Positions 1-5,158 are shown, counted from the first letter of the stretch. The stretch: 5,158 bases of DNA from an archaeon (GCA_024399225.1 JAKSHV010000094.1:1-5158), one strand, 5' to 3'. Notes: generated by a model not told the origin, from the letters alone. Translations and numbers: made by a program.

Positions 1-137
1 AAAATTACAAACAACGATTTGGCAAGAAAATTCAGTATCCTTTTGGAAAAAATATACTGGCACATTATCGGTAAATGCCAAGATTGGATTGATTCGCAAT
101 ATTATATTTATATAACTGGTCAAAAACAGAATCCAAT
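1..137. other. AT-rich flank beyond the tRNA 3' end, no identified gene
   Basis: By count this stretch is about 29 percent GC, against roughly half for the coding part of the window. No recognisable domain is visible. On the plus strand the frame starting at base 1 stays open for 52 codons and stops at the TGA at 157-159, inside the T-loop of the antisense tRNA. The other two plus frames are also open at the left edge, one to about 107 and one to the TAA at 72-74. On the minus strand an ATG at 65-63 opens a frame to the window edge. A run TTATATAAATATAATA on the minus strand (about 102-117) could be its TATA box. I cannot tell which of these, if any, is real. The stretch could be ordinary intergenic DNA, a gene tail, or the edge of an element inserted at the tRNA. 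Confidence 0.5.
121..127 (-). terminator. Oligo-T terminator of the tRNA gene
   Basis: Read on the minus strand, the bases after the encoded CCA are AATTGGATTCTGTTTTTGAC. The run of five T (complement of A122-126) lies 11 bases past the tRNA end. Archaeal RNA polymerase commonly terminates at such T runs without a hairpin. There is a short palindrome CCAATTGG at 133-140, but it overlaps the CCA end and is unlikely to matter. Confidence 0.5.
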
Positions 138-213
138 TGGTGGGCCTGTCCGGATTTGAACCGGAGTCAATGGCTCCCAAAGCCACAAGTATACCAAGCT
201 AGCCCACAGGCCC
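138..213 (-). tRNA. tRNA-Pro (anticodon UGG), CCA encoded
   Basis: The minus strand folds as a standard cloverleaf. The acceptor stem GGGCCTG (213-207) pairs with CAGGCCC, followed by discriminator A (141) and an encoded CCA (140-138). The anticodon stem GTGGC/GCCAT encloses the loop TTTGGGA, which gives U33, anticodon UGG and G37, the usual Pro arrangement. The variable loop is 4 bases. The T stem TCCGG/CCGGA encloses TTCAAAT. U8, A14 and G18G19 are in place. The D stem is weak: G10-U25 and G11-C24 pair, C12 faces A23, and U13 faces U22. No intron is visible. UGG reads CCA and, with wobble, other Pro codons. The gene follows rdgB by 35 bases on the same strand and has its own TATA-like box. 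Confidence 0.96.
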
Positions 214-237
214 ACATGTGGGATTATCCGCCGTAAC

Positions 238-247
238 TATATGAAAT
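238..247 (-). promoter_or_regulatory. TATA-like box of the tRNA-Pro gene
   Basis: The minus strand reads TTTCATATAG, centred about 28 bases before the first base of the tRNA. This is the distance expected for an archaeal TBP site with transcription starting just before the mature 5' end. The box lies immediately after the rdgB stop codon (251-249), so the tRNA may be transcribed independently, by read-through from rdgB, or both. Confidence 0.5.
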
Positions 248-248
248 T

Positions 249-806
249 TCAGATGAGTTTCCTGTTTTTCAGCTCATCGATGAGCATGCGTGTGGCGATT
301 CCCCTGTGGGAGATGGAGTTTTTCTGATCGAGGGGAATCTCCGCAAAGGAGAGTTCTCCGTCGGGGCTGAATATGGGATCGTATCCGAATCCTCCGTCCC
401 CTTTCTCCTCGTAAAGGATGAATCCGGGACAGATTCCGGTGACGACAATTCTCTCCTCTCCGATCATGCAGCCGATGCAGCATTTGAACATAGCACTTCT
501 GTCCTCTACCCCCTCCATCAGTTTGAGGATGCCTTTGTTACCGATGGTCTTCTGACCGAATGCGGAGTATACTCCGGGGAAGCCCTTGAGCGCGTTGATG
601 AACAATCCGGAATCGTCTACCATGAAGTCCCTTAGACCTTCCTTGTAGAGCTGTTTCATTCCTTTGTCGACGACCTCTTCGAGGTAGGATGTCTGGACCT
701 CGTCATATTCACGGTTGACGTGTCCCATCTCAACGTTGAACTCGGCAAATTCAGCCTGGTATTCCTTTACTTTGCCGGGATTGTGGGTGACTACGTTGAG
801 CTTCAT
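249..806 (-). CDS. rdgB: XTP/dITP diphosphatase (RdgB/HAM1 family)
   Basis: Protein of 185 aa, the usual size for archaeal members. The family hydrolyses XTP, ITP and dITP to the monophosphate plus diphosphate in the cytosol, keeping deaminated purines out of RNA and DNA. All hallmark motifs are visible: THNPGK (7-12) for the phosphate loop, E36 in the EVQT segment, VDDSGL (63-68) with the metal-binding acidic pair, GFPGVYSA (75-82), GGFGYDPIF (138-146) for the base pocket, SFAE (153-156), and KNSISHRG (162-169). The start ATG (806-804) overlaps the bud32 stop TGA (805-803) as ATGA, and a GAGG lies 9 bases upstream (819-816). The gene is thus translationally linked to bud32. As I recall, HAM1-type genes often neighbour kae1/bud32 in euryarchaea. 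No residue looks abnormal. Symbol and function are secure at family level; substrate preference is inferred. Confidence 0.95.
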   Translation of the reverse strand: MKLNVVTHNPGKVKEYQAEFAEFNVEMGHVNREYDEVQTSYLEEVVDKGMKQLYKEGLRDFMVDDSGLFINALKGFPGVYSAFGQKTIGNKGILKLMEGVEDRSAMFKCCIGCMIGEERIVVTGICPGFILYEEKGDGGFGYDPIFSPDGELSFAEIPLDQKNSISHRGIATRMLIDELKNRKLI

Positions 807-1432
807 GTGTATCTTCCTCTGTCTTTGATCTCTTGAACCTTTGCCATTATCTGTTTGGACTCGGTCTTCTCCTCACAGTATGCTTCGATGACGTATGCAA
901 AGGCATCTTTGAGTTTGGGATGCGCGGAGCTGAACGCCCTCTCCAGCAGACGGATGTCCACACCCATGTCCTCCGTTCCGATGAGGGATGCACCCATCGA
1001 GAAGTCGATGATGCACAGTTCGTCCCTGTCGGTAAGTATCATATTGGAGGTGGTGAGGTCCCCATGACACATCTTCGAATTGTGAAGTCTGGCTATGTTG
1101 GTTCCTATCAATCTGCAGATCCTGATGACCTCCCCGGGATGCTCGTCGAGATACTGTTTGACTGTGGTGCCTTTGACCTCTTCCATGGTTATGCAGCAAT
1201 CATTGGTGTCCACATCGTAGATAATCGGTGTGCGGATTCCTGCGGAACGTGCCTCGCGGATGATCCTAGCTTCGGACCTTATCCTCTGGGAACGAATCTT
1301 GTGGTCGAGTTCGGGAATACGGTATGCCTTGGGACTTCTGACTTTGACAATGGCGTCCCTTCCGAGATAGGTGGTCCTGAAGACATGTCCTTCGGCACCG
1401 CTGGCAATCTCGGTCATACCGCTGTAATCCAT
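803..1432 (-). CDS. bud32: KEOPS complex kinase/ATPase Bud32, stand-alone
   Basis: Protein of 209 aa from the chosen start. Bud32 is a small piD261/RIO-like kinase which, as part of KEOPS with Kae1, supports N6-threonylcarbamoyladenosine (t6A) formation at position 37 of ANN-decoding tRNAs. Visible, in order: glycine loop SGAEGHVF (11-18), ATP-binding lysine in VKVRSPKAYR (K30), an E in SEARII (E54), hinge MEEVKG (83-88), catalytic HGDLTTSN (123-130, D125 and N130), the metal motif as DFS (143-145) where the family has DFG, GTEDMGVD (152-159), and the typical basic tail ending RGRYT. I chose the ATG at 1432-1430 because a TATA-like box sits about 25 bases before it. A longer frame from 1516 would run through the promoter and into radB. 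The next Met (1417) would leave only MTEIASGAEG. Many archaea fuse Bud32 to the C-terminus of Kae1. Here radB begins divergently 68 bases away, so no Kae1 moiety can be present. Confidence 0.93.
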   Translation of the reverse strand: MDYSGMTEIASGAEGHVFRTTYLGRDAIVKVRSPKAYRIPELDHKIRSQRIRSEARIIREARSAGIRTPIIYDVDTNDCCITMEEVKGTTVKQYLDEHPGEVIRICRLIGTNIARLHNSKMCHGDLTTSNMILTDRDELCIIDFSMGASLIGTEDMGVDIRLLERAFSSAHPKLKDAFAYVIEAYCEEKTESKQIMAKVQEIKDRGRYT

Positions 1433-1450
1433 GTTTTCACATTGTAGAAC

Positions 1451-1462
1451 GCATATATTACG
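1451..1462 (-). promoter_or_regulatory. TATA-like box of bud32-rdgB
   Basis: The minus strand reads CGTAATATATGC, centred about 25 bases before the bud32 ATG at 1432. No Shine-Dalgarno-like sequence precedes that ATG (the preceding bases are AATGTGAAAAC). Box position and missing ribosome site together suggest a leaderless transcript. The box lies in the 68-base divergent gap shared with radB. Confidence 0.55.
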
Positions 1463-1470
1463 ATACGTAC

Positions 1471-1478
1471 TCTTATGA
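1471..1478 (+). promoter_or_regulatory. TATA-like box of radB
   Basis: The plus strand reads TCTTATGA, centred about 26 bases before the GTG at 1501. It is a weak match to the archaeal TATA consensus, but it is the only AT-rich element at the right distance, and no Shine-Dalgarno site precedes the GTG. A leaderless GTG-start message is the simplest reading. It lies within about 10 bases of the bud32 box on the other strand, so the two promoters may compete for initiation factors. Confidence 0.4.
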
Positions 1479-1500
1479 ACGCCGCCGACATATACCAAGT

Positions 1501-2157
1501 GTGAAGCGTATTCCACTGGGCTGCAATCATATGGACTCCATGTTAGGTGGAGGAATCGAGGCAGGCAGTGTAACGCTGTTCTACGGGGAGGCAGGCTGCG
1601 GTAAGAGCAACATCTGCCTTCAGATGGCTTACAATGTCATCCGTTCCGGAAAGAAGGTCGCATATGTGGATACAGAGGGTCTATCTCATGAACGTATCCT
1701 GCAGATCTTCGGCGATGAGAAGCTCGTCAGAGAGATGCTAGTCTTCCAGGTACACAGTTTCCAGGAGCAGTCCCACCGCGTGGATCAGATTGCAAAGATT
1801 GCCAAGAACGGACTGCTTGGTCTTGTTATCATCGACTCTATGACCATGTTCTACCGTCTCAATTACGACAACATGGAGCTCAGGAACGATTTCATCAGGC
1901 AGACCGAAGTTCTGCTCGATATGGCCCGCAATTACGAGGTTCCGATAATAATCACCTCGCAGGTCTATACGAACATCACCACCGGTTCCATCGAGTTTCT
2001 CGGCGGTCATGCGATGCATCACAATGCAAAGACCATCATACGTCTCGATATGAGAGGAAACGGCGTCCGTACCGCAGTGATAATCAAACACCGCAGCCTC
2101 CCCGAGGGAAGGTCTGCGATGTTCAGGATCACCGCGGACGGAGTAAAAGATCCGTAA
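1501..2157 (+). CDS. radB: DNA repair and recombination protein RadB
   Basis: Protein of 218 aa, the size of euryarchaeal RadB, which consists of a RecA-type ATPase core without the N-terminal domain of RadA. RadB is thought to assist RadA in homologous recombination; it binds DNA and ATP but catalyses strand exchange poorly if at all. Visible: the opening GCNHMDSMLGGGIE (7-20) typical of RadA/RadB, Walker A GEAGCGKSN (29-37, K35), YVDTEG (55-60), Walker B LVIID (108-112), the polar SQVYTN stretch (153-158), and LGGHAMHHNAKTIIRL (167-182), a RadB-like signature. The start is GTG. No in-frame ATG lies just upstream, and the first internal ATG (codon 11) would remove part of the conserved opening. 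The gene is divergent from bud32, and its stop is 7 bases from the idsA stop on the opposite strand, with no obvious terminator between. RadA itself is less likely given the length. Confidence 0.94.
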   Translation: MKRIPLGCNHMDSMLGGGIEAGSVTLFYGEAGCGKSNICLQMAYNVIRSGKKVAYVDTEGLSHERILQIFGDEKLVREMLVFQVHSFQEQSHRVDQIAKIAKNGLLGLVIIDSMTMFYRLNYDNMELRNDFIRQTEVLLDMARNYEVPIIITSQVYTNITTGSIEFLGGHAMHHNAKTIIRLDMRGNGVRTAVIIKHRSLPEGRSAMFRITADGVKDP

Positions 2158-2164
2158 AGGGGTT

Positions 2165-3148
2165 TCAGACTTCCCTGTTGATGGCGTAGTCTGCAAGAGC
2201 CAGCATGAACTCTTTGTCTTCGCTGTCGGGAAGGATGGAAAGGTAGGATTTGGCGGAGGCGATCTTGTCCTCTGCTGCCTTCTTGTTGTACTCGATGGCG
2301 CCGATATCCTTCATGATCTGCATTCCCTCGCGTACTTCCTCCTCGGTAGCGTTCATGTTTCCGAGGATGGATTTGAATTTGGCGAGTTTCGCCTCGTCCT
2401 TCAGGTTCTCGAGGGTGTAGGTGACCATGAGGGTGCACTTACCCTTGCGGAGATCGTTTCCGACGGATTTGCCGGTCTTGGAGGAGTCACCTGCGATACC
2501 GAGGTAGTCATCGAACATCTGGAAACCGAGTCCCATGTCGAGTGCGTATTTGTTGATGGCTTCCACGACCTCGGGAGATGCATTTCCGACAAGTGCTCCG
2601 CCTGCGGCCGCTGCTGCGAAGAGAACGCTGGTCTTGAGGAAGATGGTCTCGGTGTACCTCTCCTCGGAGACAAGCTGGTGCTCGTTCTCGATGTCGAACT
2701 GCTGTCCCCTTGCGAGGTCCCATACTGCTTTGGAGACGAACTTGAGGATGCCCCTCATGTTGTCACTGGGTATGTCGAGTTCGGCGATGATCTGGTATGC
2801 CTTTGCGAAGAGTGCATCTCCTGCAAGGATGGCGGTGGGCATGTCGTATCCGACGTGGATGGTCTTCATTCCGCGCCTCATCTCGTCACCGTCCATGTAG
2901 TCGTCGTGGATCAGGGTGAAGTTGTGGATGTACTCGATGGCGACGGCGAGGGGCACTGCTTTGGATTTGTCTCCTCCGACCGCACCGCATGCTGCGAGGA
3001 CGATGGCGGGCCTCATCCTCTTTCCGCCTGCGTAGGGGTACTGCCTAGATGCCTCGATGAGCCTCATGGGTTCCTCATCGGGGATGAAGCTCTTGATCGC
3101 TCCATCGACTTCCTTTGATTTCTGCATCAGATACTGTTTTGCGTCCAT
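2165..3148 (-). CDS. idsA: Geranylgeranyl diphosphate synthase (short-chain polyprenyl synthase)
   Basis: Protein of 327 aa, typical for archaeal trans-prenyl synthases. It condenses DMAPP with successive IPP units, probably to C20 GGPP, the precursor of archaeal ether lipids. Visible: GGKRMRP (41-47) for IPP binding, first aspartate-rich motif DDYMD (82-86) followed by GDEMRRG, LKTS (171-174), GQQ (148-150), second motif FDDYLGIAGD (212-221), and TGKSVGNDLRKGK (225-237). F77, five residues before the first DDxxD, is the position known in the Sulfolobus enzyme to cap chain length at C20, so a GGPP product is inferred; mixed FPP/GGPP output is possible. An alanine run (178-182) lies in a predicted helix. 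The start overlaps the end of fni by 22 bases and has its own ribosome site. A T4 run on the minus strand (2148-2145), inside the radB end, is the nearest candidate terminator and is weak. Confidence 0.94.
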   Translation of the reverse strand: MDAKQYLMQKSKEVDGAIKSFIPDEEPMRLIEASRQYPYAGGKRMRPAIVLAACGAVGGDKSKAVPLAVAIEYIHNFTLIHDDYMDGDEMRRGMKTIHVGYDMPTAILAGDALFAKAYQIIAELDIPSDNMRGILKFVSKAVWDLARGQQFDIENEHQLVSEERYTETIFLKTSVLFAAAAAGGALVGNASPEVVEAINKYALDMGLGFQMFDDYLGIAGDSSKTGKSVGNDLRKGKCTLMVTYTLENLKDEAKLAKFKSILGNMNATEEEVREGMQIMKDIGAIEYNKKAAEDKIASAKSYLSILPDSEDKEFMLALADYAINREV

Positions 3149-4209
3149 TTCAATCCCTCAAACCAATCTCTGGTTTCGCCAAGGACCACATGCCTCGCCT
3201 TGGAGAGCGACTTGATATCGGGGGAACCGGTCAGCATCATTGCGACCTTGAGTTCCTCTTTGATAAGGAGTAGTTTCTGTTTGACCGCTTCGGCGGATTC
3301 GGTCGCCTCTGCGAGTATAGCCTTTGCAACACCTGCGGCCTGTGCACCCATTGCGATGGCGGATGCCACGTGGGTTCCGTCGAGGATGCCGCCGGATGCG
3401 ATTAGGGGGAGTTTGGAAGATTTGGCTTCCTGCAGCGCTACGGGTGCGGGGATTCCCCAGTCGAAGAATGTGTTGCCGAGTTCGGCCTGCGCGTCATCGC
3501 CTGCCTCTTCCGCTCTGTACATTTCCACAGCGGAGAAGCTGGTTCCGCCCATTCCTGCGACATCGATTCCCTGCACTCCGATGCCTCCGAGCCTCTGTGC
3601 GGTGAACGAATCGATACCTGCTCCAGTCTCTTTGACGATGATGGGGTACTGGAGTGCCAGATCACGGATCTTGTCTCTCACACCGACACCGTTGCAGTCT
3701 CCCTCGGGCTGGATTACCTCCTGAAGGAAGTTGAGGTGGATGGCGACGAAATCCGCATCGATGAGCTCCTGTGCCTGTCCGACCATCTCGGATGTGAACA
3801 GGTCGGCGCTCTTCTGTTTGACGAGTTGGGGTGCACCCACGTTTCCGATCACAAGGGGGACATCATAGTCCTTGATGATGCTGTAGGATTCGGGGTTGAT
3901 TCCTGTCACTCCAGCTCTCTCGCTTCCGACACCCATTCCGATTCCCAGATCCGAACAAGCTTTCGCGATGTTCTCGTTGATCTTCTTGGCTCCGGGGAAT
4001 CCTCCGGTGATCGCGGTTACGATAAGGGGGAACTCCAGTTTCTTGCCGAGAACGTAGGATGACATATCGATGTCGTCTAGATTGATCTCGGGCATTGCAT
4101 TGTGCATCAGCCTGATGTCATCCCAGTAGCAGTGGTCGGGAGCGATTCTTTCTTCGATGCAGATCCTGAGGTGGTCTGCCTTCCTGCTCTTGATGAGTTC
4201 GCCGGTCAT
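3127..4209 (-). CDS. fni: Type 2 isopentenyl-diphosphate delta-isomerase (FMN, NADPH)
   Basis: Protein of 360 aa, normal for archaeal IDI-2. It interconverts IPP and DMAPP in the cytosol using reduced FMN and Mg. Visible: SRKADH (8-13) for substrate phosphates, AITGG (66-70), GVGSER (93-98), IGNVGAPQL (121-129), HLNFLQE (158-164) with the catalytic-site Q163 and Mg ligand E164, QPEGD (167-171), KETGAG (193-198) with the FMN lysine, DVAGMGGTS (217-225), and ASGGILDG (271-278) for the FMN phosphate. Minor departures from the common motifs are ITGG for MTGG, GSER for GSQR, and HLNFLQE for HLNPLQE; the ligand residues themselves are kept. The start ATG overlaps the ipk stop as ATGA and has a full Shine-Dalgarno site, so coupled translation is expected. 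It supplies the DMAPP starter for idsA immediately downstream. Confidence 0.96.
   Translation of the reverse strand: MTGELIKSRKADHLRICIEERIAPDHCYWDDIRLMHNAMPEINLDDIDMSSYVLGKKLEFPLIVTAITGGFPGAKKINENIAKACSDLGIGMGVGSERAGVTGINPESYSIIKDYDVPLVIGNVGAPQLVKQKSADLFTSEMVGQAQELIDADFVAIHLNFLQEVIQPEGDCNGVGVRDKIRDLALQYPIIVKETGAGIDSFTAQRLGGIGVQGIDVAGMGGTSFSAVEMYRAEEAGDDAQAELGNTFFDWGIPAPVALQEAKSSKLPLIASGGILDGTHVASAIAMGAQAAGVAKAILAEATESAEAVKQKLLLIKEELKVAMMLTGSPDIKSLSKARHVVLGETRDWFEGLKWTQNSI
3154..3159 (-). promoter_or_regulatory. Shine-Dalgarno site of idsA, inside fni
   Basis: The minus strand reads GAGGGATTGAAATG. GAGG sits 7 bases before the idsA ATG (3148-3146) and lies within the last codons of fni. It fixes the idsA start and explains why the two genes overlap by 22 bases rather than by the 4-base ATGA seen elsewhere. 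Confidence 0.7.
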
Positions 4210-4985
4210 TCGAGACCTCCTTTAGCAACTGTGCAGGTGACTGTCTCACCTTTCAGCAGCGAGTACAAGCGGTTTGGCGCATTTCCGTTGATAAGGTAGC
4301 AGCGTCTCTGGGAATCGGTCATGCGAAGCATGGATTCCATCTTGTTGCGTACTCCTCCGGTGACGTCATCGACATTGGATTCCATGGCGATTTCGTCCAT
4401 TTTCTTCTTGGTGACAGTGCCAATCATCTTGGCGTTCCTGTCGGTTTTGGGATTCTTATCATACAGTCCATCGATATCCGAAACGAAAATGACCTTCGAA
4501 GGATTGTACATCCTGCATAGATGTTCCATGATCTGGTCTCCGGAAACGATGGAGAATCTGGTCTGCCTGTCGGTGATGACGTCTCCGAACATCACGGGCA
4601 TGATGCCGAGTTCGGTCAGTCTTCTTAGTGGTTCCTCATTGTCGAGGATGAGTTTTCCCCCATCTGCAACGAAGCACGAACCGATGGGCACTGATACTGC
4701 AGGTATCTCCCTTGCGAGGAGCGCCTCAACGACCATGGAACTGAGATCCCTGGTGACGCACATGACACGTGCCATCGCAGGGATCTGCTTGTCATCCTGG
4801 TATCCTTTCTGGAGATTGAACTGTTTGGAAACAACGTGTCCGAATGATCCCGCACCGTGAACGATGATGACCTCTTCTCCCGAGCGGCGGATTTCATCCG
4901 CAAGTCTGGATACGGTCTCTTTGTTGAATTTACGGTACTCGGTCTTGTCGGTGATTACGCTTCCGCCGAGTTTAATGAGTATCAT
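4206..4985 (-). CDS. ipk: Isopentenyl phosphate kinase
   Basis: Protein of 259 aa from the chosen start, in line with archaeal IPKs. It belongs to the amino acid kinase fold and transfers phosphate from ATP to isopentenyl phosphate, giving IPP. Visible: [10 protein letters not shown] (5-14) with K5 and K14, VHGAGSFGH (42-50) where the final H50 is the residue that marks IPKs among amino acid kinases, GDV (134-136), VSGDQ (147-151), VSDIDGLY (168-175), and [12 protein letters not shown] (206-217), the nucleotide-binding end. I chose the ATG at 4985-4983. A TATA-like box is centred 25 bases before it, homologues start directly at the first strand, and the 18-residue extension from 5039 (or the Met at 5006) would be encoded by the promoter itself. 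First gene of the operon with fni and idsA. The enzyme implies a modified mevalonate pathway that decarboxylates before the second phosphorylation. Confidence 0.95.
   Translation of the reverse strand: MILIKLGGSVITDKTEYRKFNKETVSRLADEIRRSGEEVIIVHGAGSFGHVVSKQFNLQKGYQDDKQIPAMARVMCVTRDLSSMVVEALLAREIPAVSVPIGSCFVADGGKLILDNEEPLRRLTELGIMPVMFGDVITDRQTRFSIVSGDQIMEHLCRMYNPSKVIFVSDIDGLYDKNPKTDRNAKMIGTVTKKKMDEIAMESNVDDVTGGVRNKMESMLRMTDSQRRCYLINGNAPNRLYSLLKGETVTCTVAKGGLE
4215..4221 (-). promoter_or_regulatory. Strong Shine-Dalgarno site of fni, inside ipk
   Basis: The minus strand reads AGGAGGT, then 5 bases, then the fni ATG. It lies in the final codons of ipk. This is the strongest ribosome site in the window. 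It supports the ATGA-overlap start and efficient reinitiation on fni. Confidence 0.8.
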
Positions 4986-5004
4986 TGTGCGTACATACGC
5001 GCGC

Positions 5005-5014
5005 ATTATTATTA
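5005..5014 (-). promoter_or_regulatory. TATA-like box of the ipk-fni-idsA operon
   Basis: The minus strand reads TAATAATAAT, centred about 25 bases before the ATG at 4985. The bases between (GCGCGCGTATGTACGCACA) hold no Shine-Dalgarno match, so a leaderless ipk message is inferred. I see no operator or riboswitch-like fold between this box and the gene. Confidence 0.55.
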
Positions 5015-5069
5015 ACGTGTCGTAAAGTGTAATCGTCAATTGTCGAATTGATAAAATTTAGTCAGGATC

Positions 5070-5086
5070 GAAACATAATAAATAAT
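5070..5086 (+). promoter_or_regulatory. Possible second promoter or T-rich terminator in the right intergenic stretch
   Basis: The plus strand reads GAAACATAATAAATAAT, a purine-rich segment followed by a TATA-like run, as in archaeal BRE/TATA pairs. It would start transcription near 5106, toward the right edge. Read on the minus strand the same bases are ATTATTTATTATG, preceded by CTTTTCTACATTTCTC, which would equally suit a T-rich terminator for a gene ending at 5119. Bases 5040-5111 are about 30 percent GC and contain no frame I would call. Confidence 0.3.
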
Positions 5087-5118
5087 CGACCAACCAGAGA
5101 AATGTAGAAAAGTGGTTG

Positions 5119-5158
5119 TCAGCGTGGATACTTTCCCGTCCACTTGCGCAAGACAGTA
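5119..5158 (-). CDS. Possible C-terminal tail of an unidentified gene (partial)
   Basis: GC rises from about 30 to about 52 percent at 5112-5158, which suggests the edge of a coding region. On the minus strand one frame gives a tail ending VLRKWTGKYPR and then TGA at 5121-5119, with 8 of 11 third positions G or C, like the neighbours. It would be a gene upstream of ipk on the same strand, ending in T-rich DNA. The competing reading is a rightward gene starting at GTG 5112 or 5124 behind the AT-rich box at 5070-5086. With 40 bases visible I cannot identify the protein or settle the strand. Confidence 0.25.
   Translation of the reverse strand, partial: TVLRKWTGKYPR

Noticed and set aside
19..80. 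Inverted repeat TTGGCA / TGCCAA in the left flank
   Set aside because: Only 6 bases with a spacer of about 50 in AT-rich DNA; expected by chance.
833..1447. A 204-codon plus-strand frame opposite bud32
   Set aside because: It lies antisense to a gene with full kinase motifs, shows no domain, and its openness follows from the codon bias of the true strand.
1433..1516. A 28-residue N-terminal extension of Bud32 from ATG 1516
   Set aside because: It would be translated from the divergent promoter region and overlap the first bases of radB. The kinase fold starts after residue 28, and a TATA-like box supports the inner ATG.
2597..2620. Short GCG/GCC/GCT run in idsA that looks like a repeat
   Set aside because: It encodes the alanine run in a helix of the prenyl synthase and has no separate significance.
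2535..3118. Two plus-strand frames of 121 and 146 codons opposite idsA
   Set aside because: They overlap each other and a well-supported prenyl synthase, and have no recognisable motif.
4321..4860. A 179-codon plus-strand frame opposite ipk
   Set aside because: Antisense to a gene with clear catalytic motifs; its Ser/Leu/Met-rich product is typical of a shadow frame.
4986..5039. An 18-residue N-terminal extension of IPK from ATG 5039, or an 7-residue one from ATG 5006
   Set aside because: Both would be encoded by or overlap the TATA-like box, and the family begins directly with the KLGGS strand.
5124..5143. Possible hairpin GTGGA / TCCAC near the right edge as part of an RNA gene
   Set aside because: Five base pairs with a 10-base loop, no match to a known RNA family, and the bases fit a coding tail as well.

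Overview
The window is a compact piece of an archaeal chromosome. It holds six complete protein genes, one tRNA gene and two AT-rich edges. The gene set is euryarchaeal: RadB, a KEOPS-type Bud32 kinase, a type 2 isopentenyl diphosphate isomerase, an isopentenyl phosphate kinase and an archaeal-type geranylgeranyl diphosphate synthase. Coding GC is roughly 50 percent. TATA-like boxes lie about 25 bases before start codons, and genes inside operons carry Shine-Dalgarno sites. My best guess is a mesophilic member of Thermoplasmatota, for example the Methanomassiliicoccales. That placement rests on general resemblance, not on a search, and is only moderately secure.

Layout from left to right. Bases 1-137 are AT-rich (about 29 percent GC) and contain no gene I can name. 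A tRNA-Pro(UGG) gene with encoded CCA lies on the minus strand at 138-213. Upstream of it, also on the minus strand, is a two-gene unit: bud32 (1432 to 803) overlaps rdgB (806 to 249) by ATGA. A 68-base divergent promoter region separates bud32 from radB (plus strand, 1501-2157). radB converges on the isoprenoid operon with only 7 bases between stop codons. That operon runs leftward on the minus strand: ipk (4985 to 4206), fni (4209 to 3127), idsA (3148 to 2165), with overlaps of 4 and 22 bases. The right edge (4986-5158) holds the ipk promoter, a second AT-rich promoter-like stretch and perhaps the last codons of another gene.

How the genes work together. IPK phosphorylates isopentenyl phosphate to IPP, Fni interconverts IPP and DMAPP, and IdsA condenses them to GGPP for archaeal ether lipids. 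The operon is therefore the last three steps from a modified mevalonate pathway to the C20 lipid precursor. Bud32 is the kinase/ATPase of KEOPS, which makes the tRNA modification t6A. RdgB removes deaminated purine nucleotides. RadB is a recombinase paralogue. These last three are housekeeping genes with no obvious shared pathway.

I see no CRISPR array, transposase, toxin-antitoxin pair or defence system, and no convincing undescribed system. The points most worth checking are the AT-rich reading frame that runs antisense into the 3' end of the tRNA, the stand-alone Bud32 with DFS in place of DFG, and the consistent pattern of leaderless first genes with Shine-Dalgarno-led internal genes, which revises two start codons.
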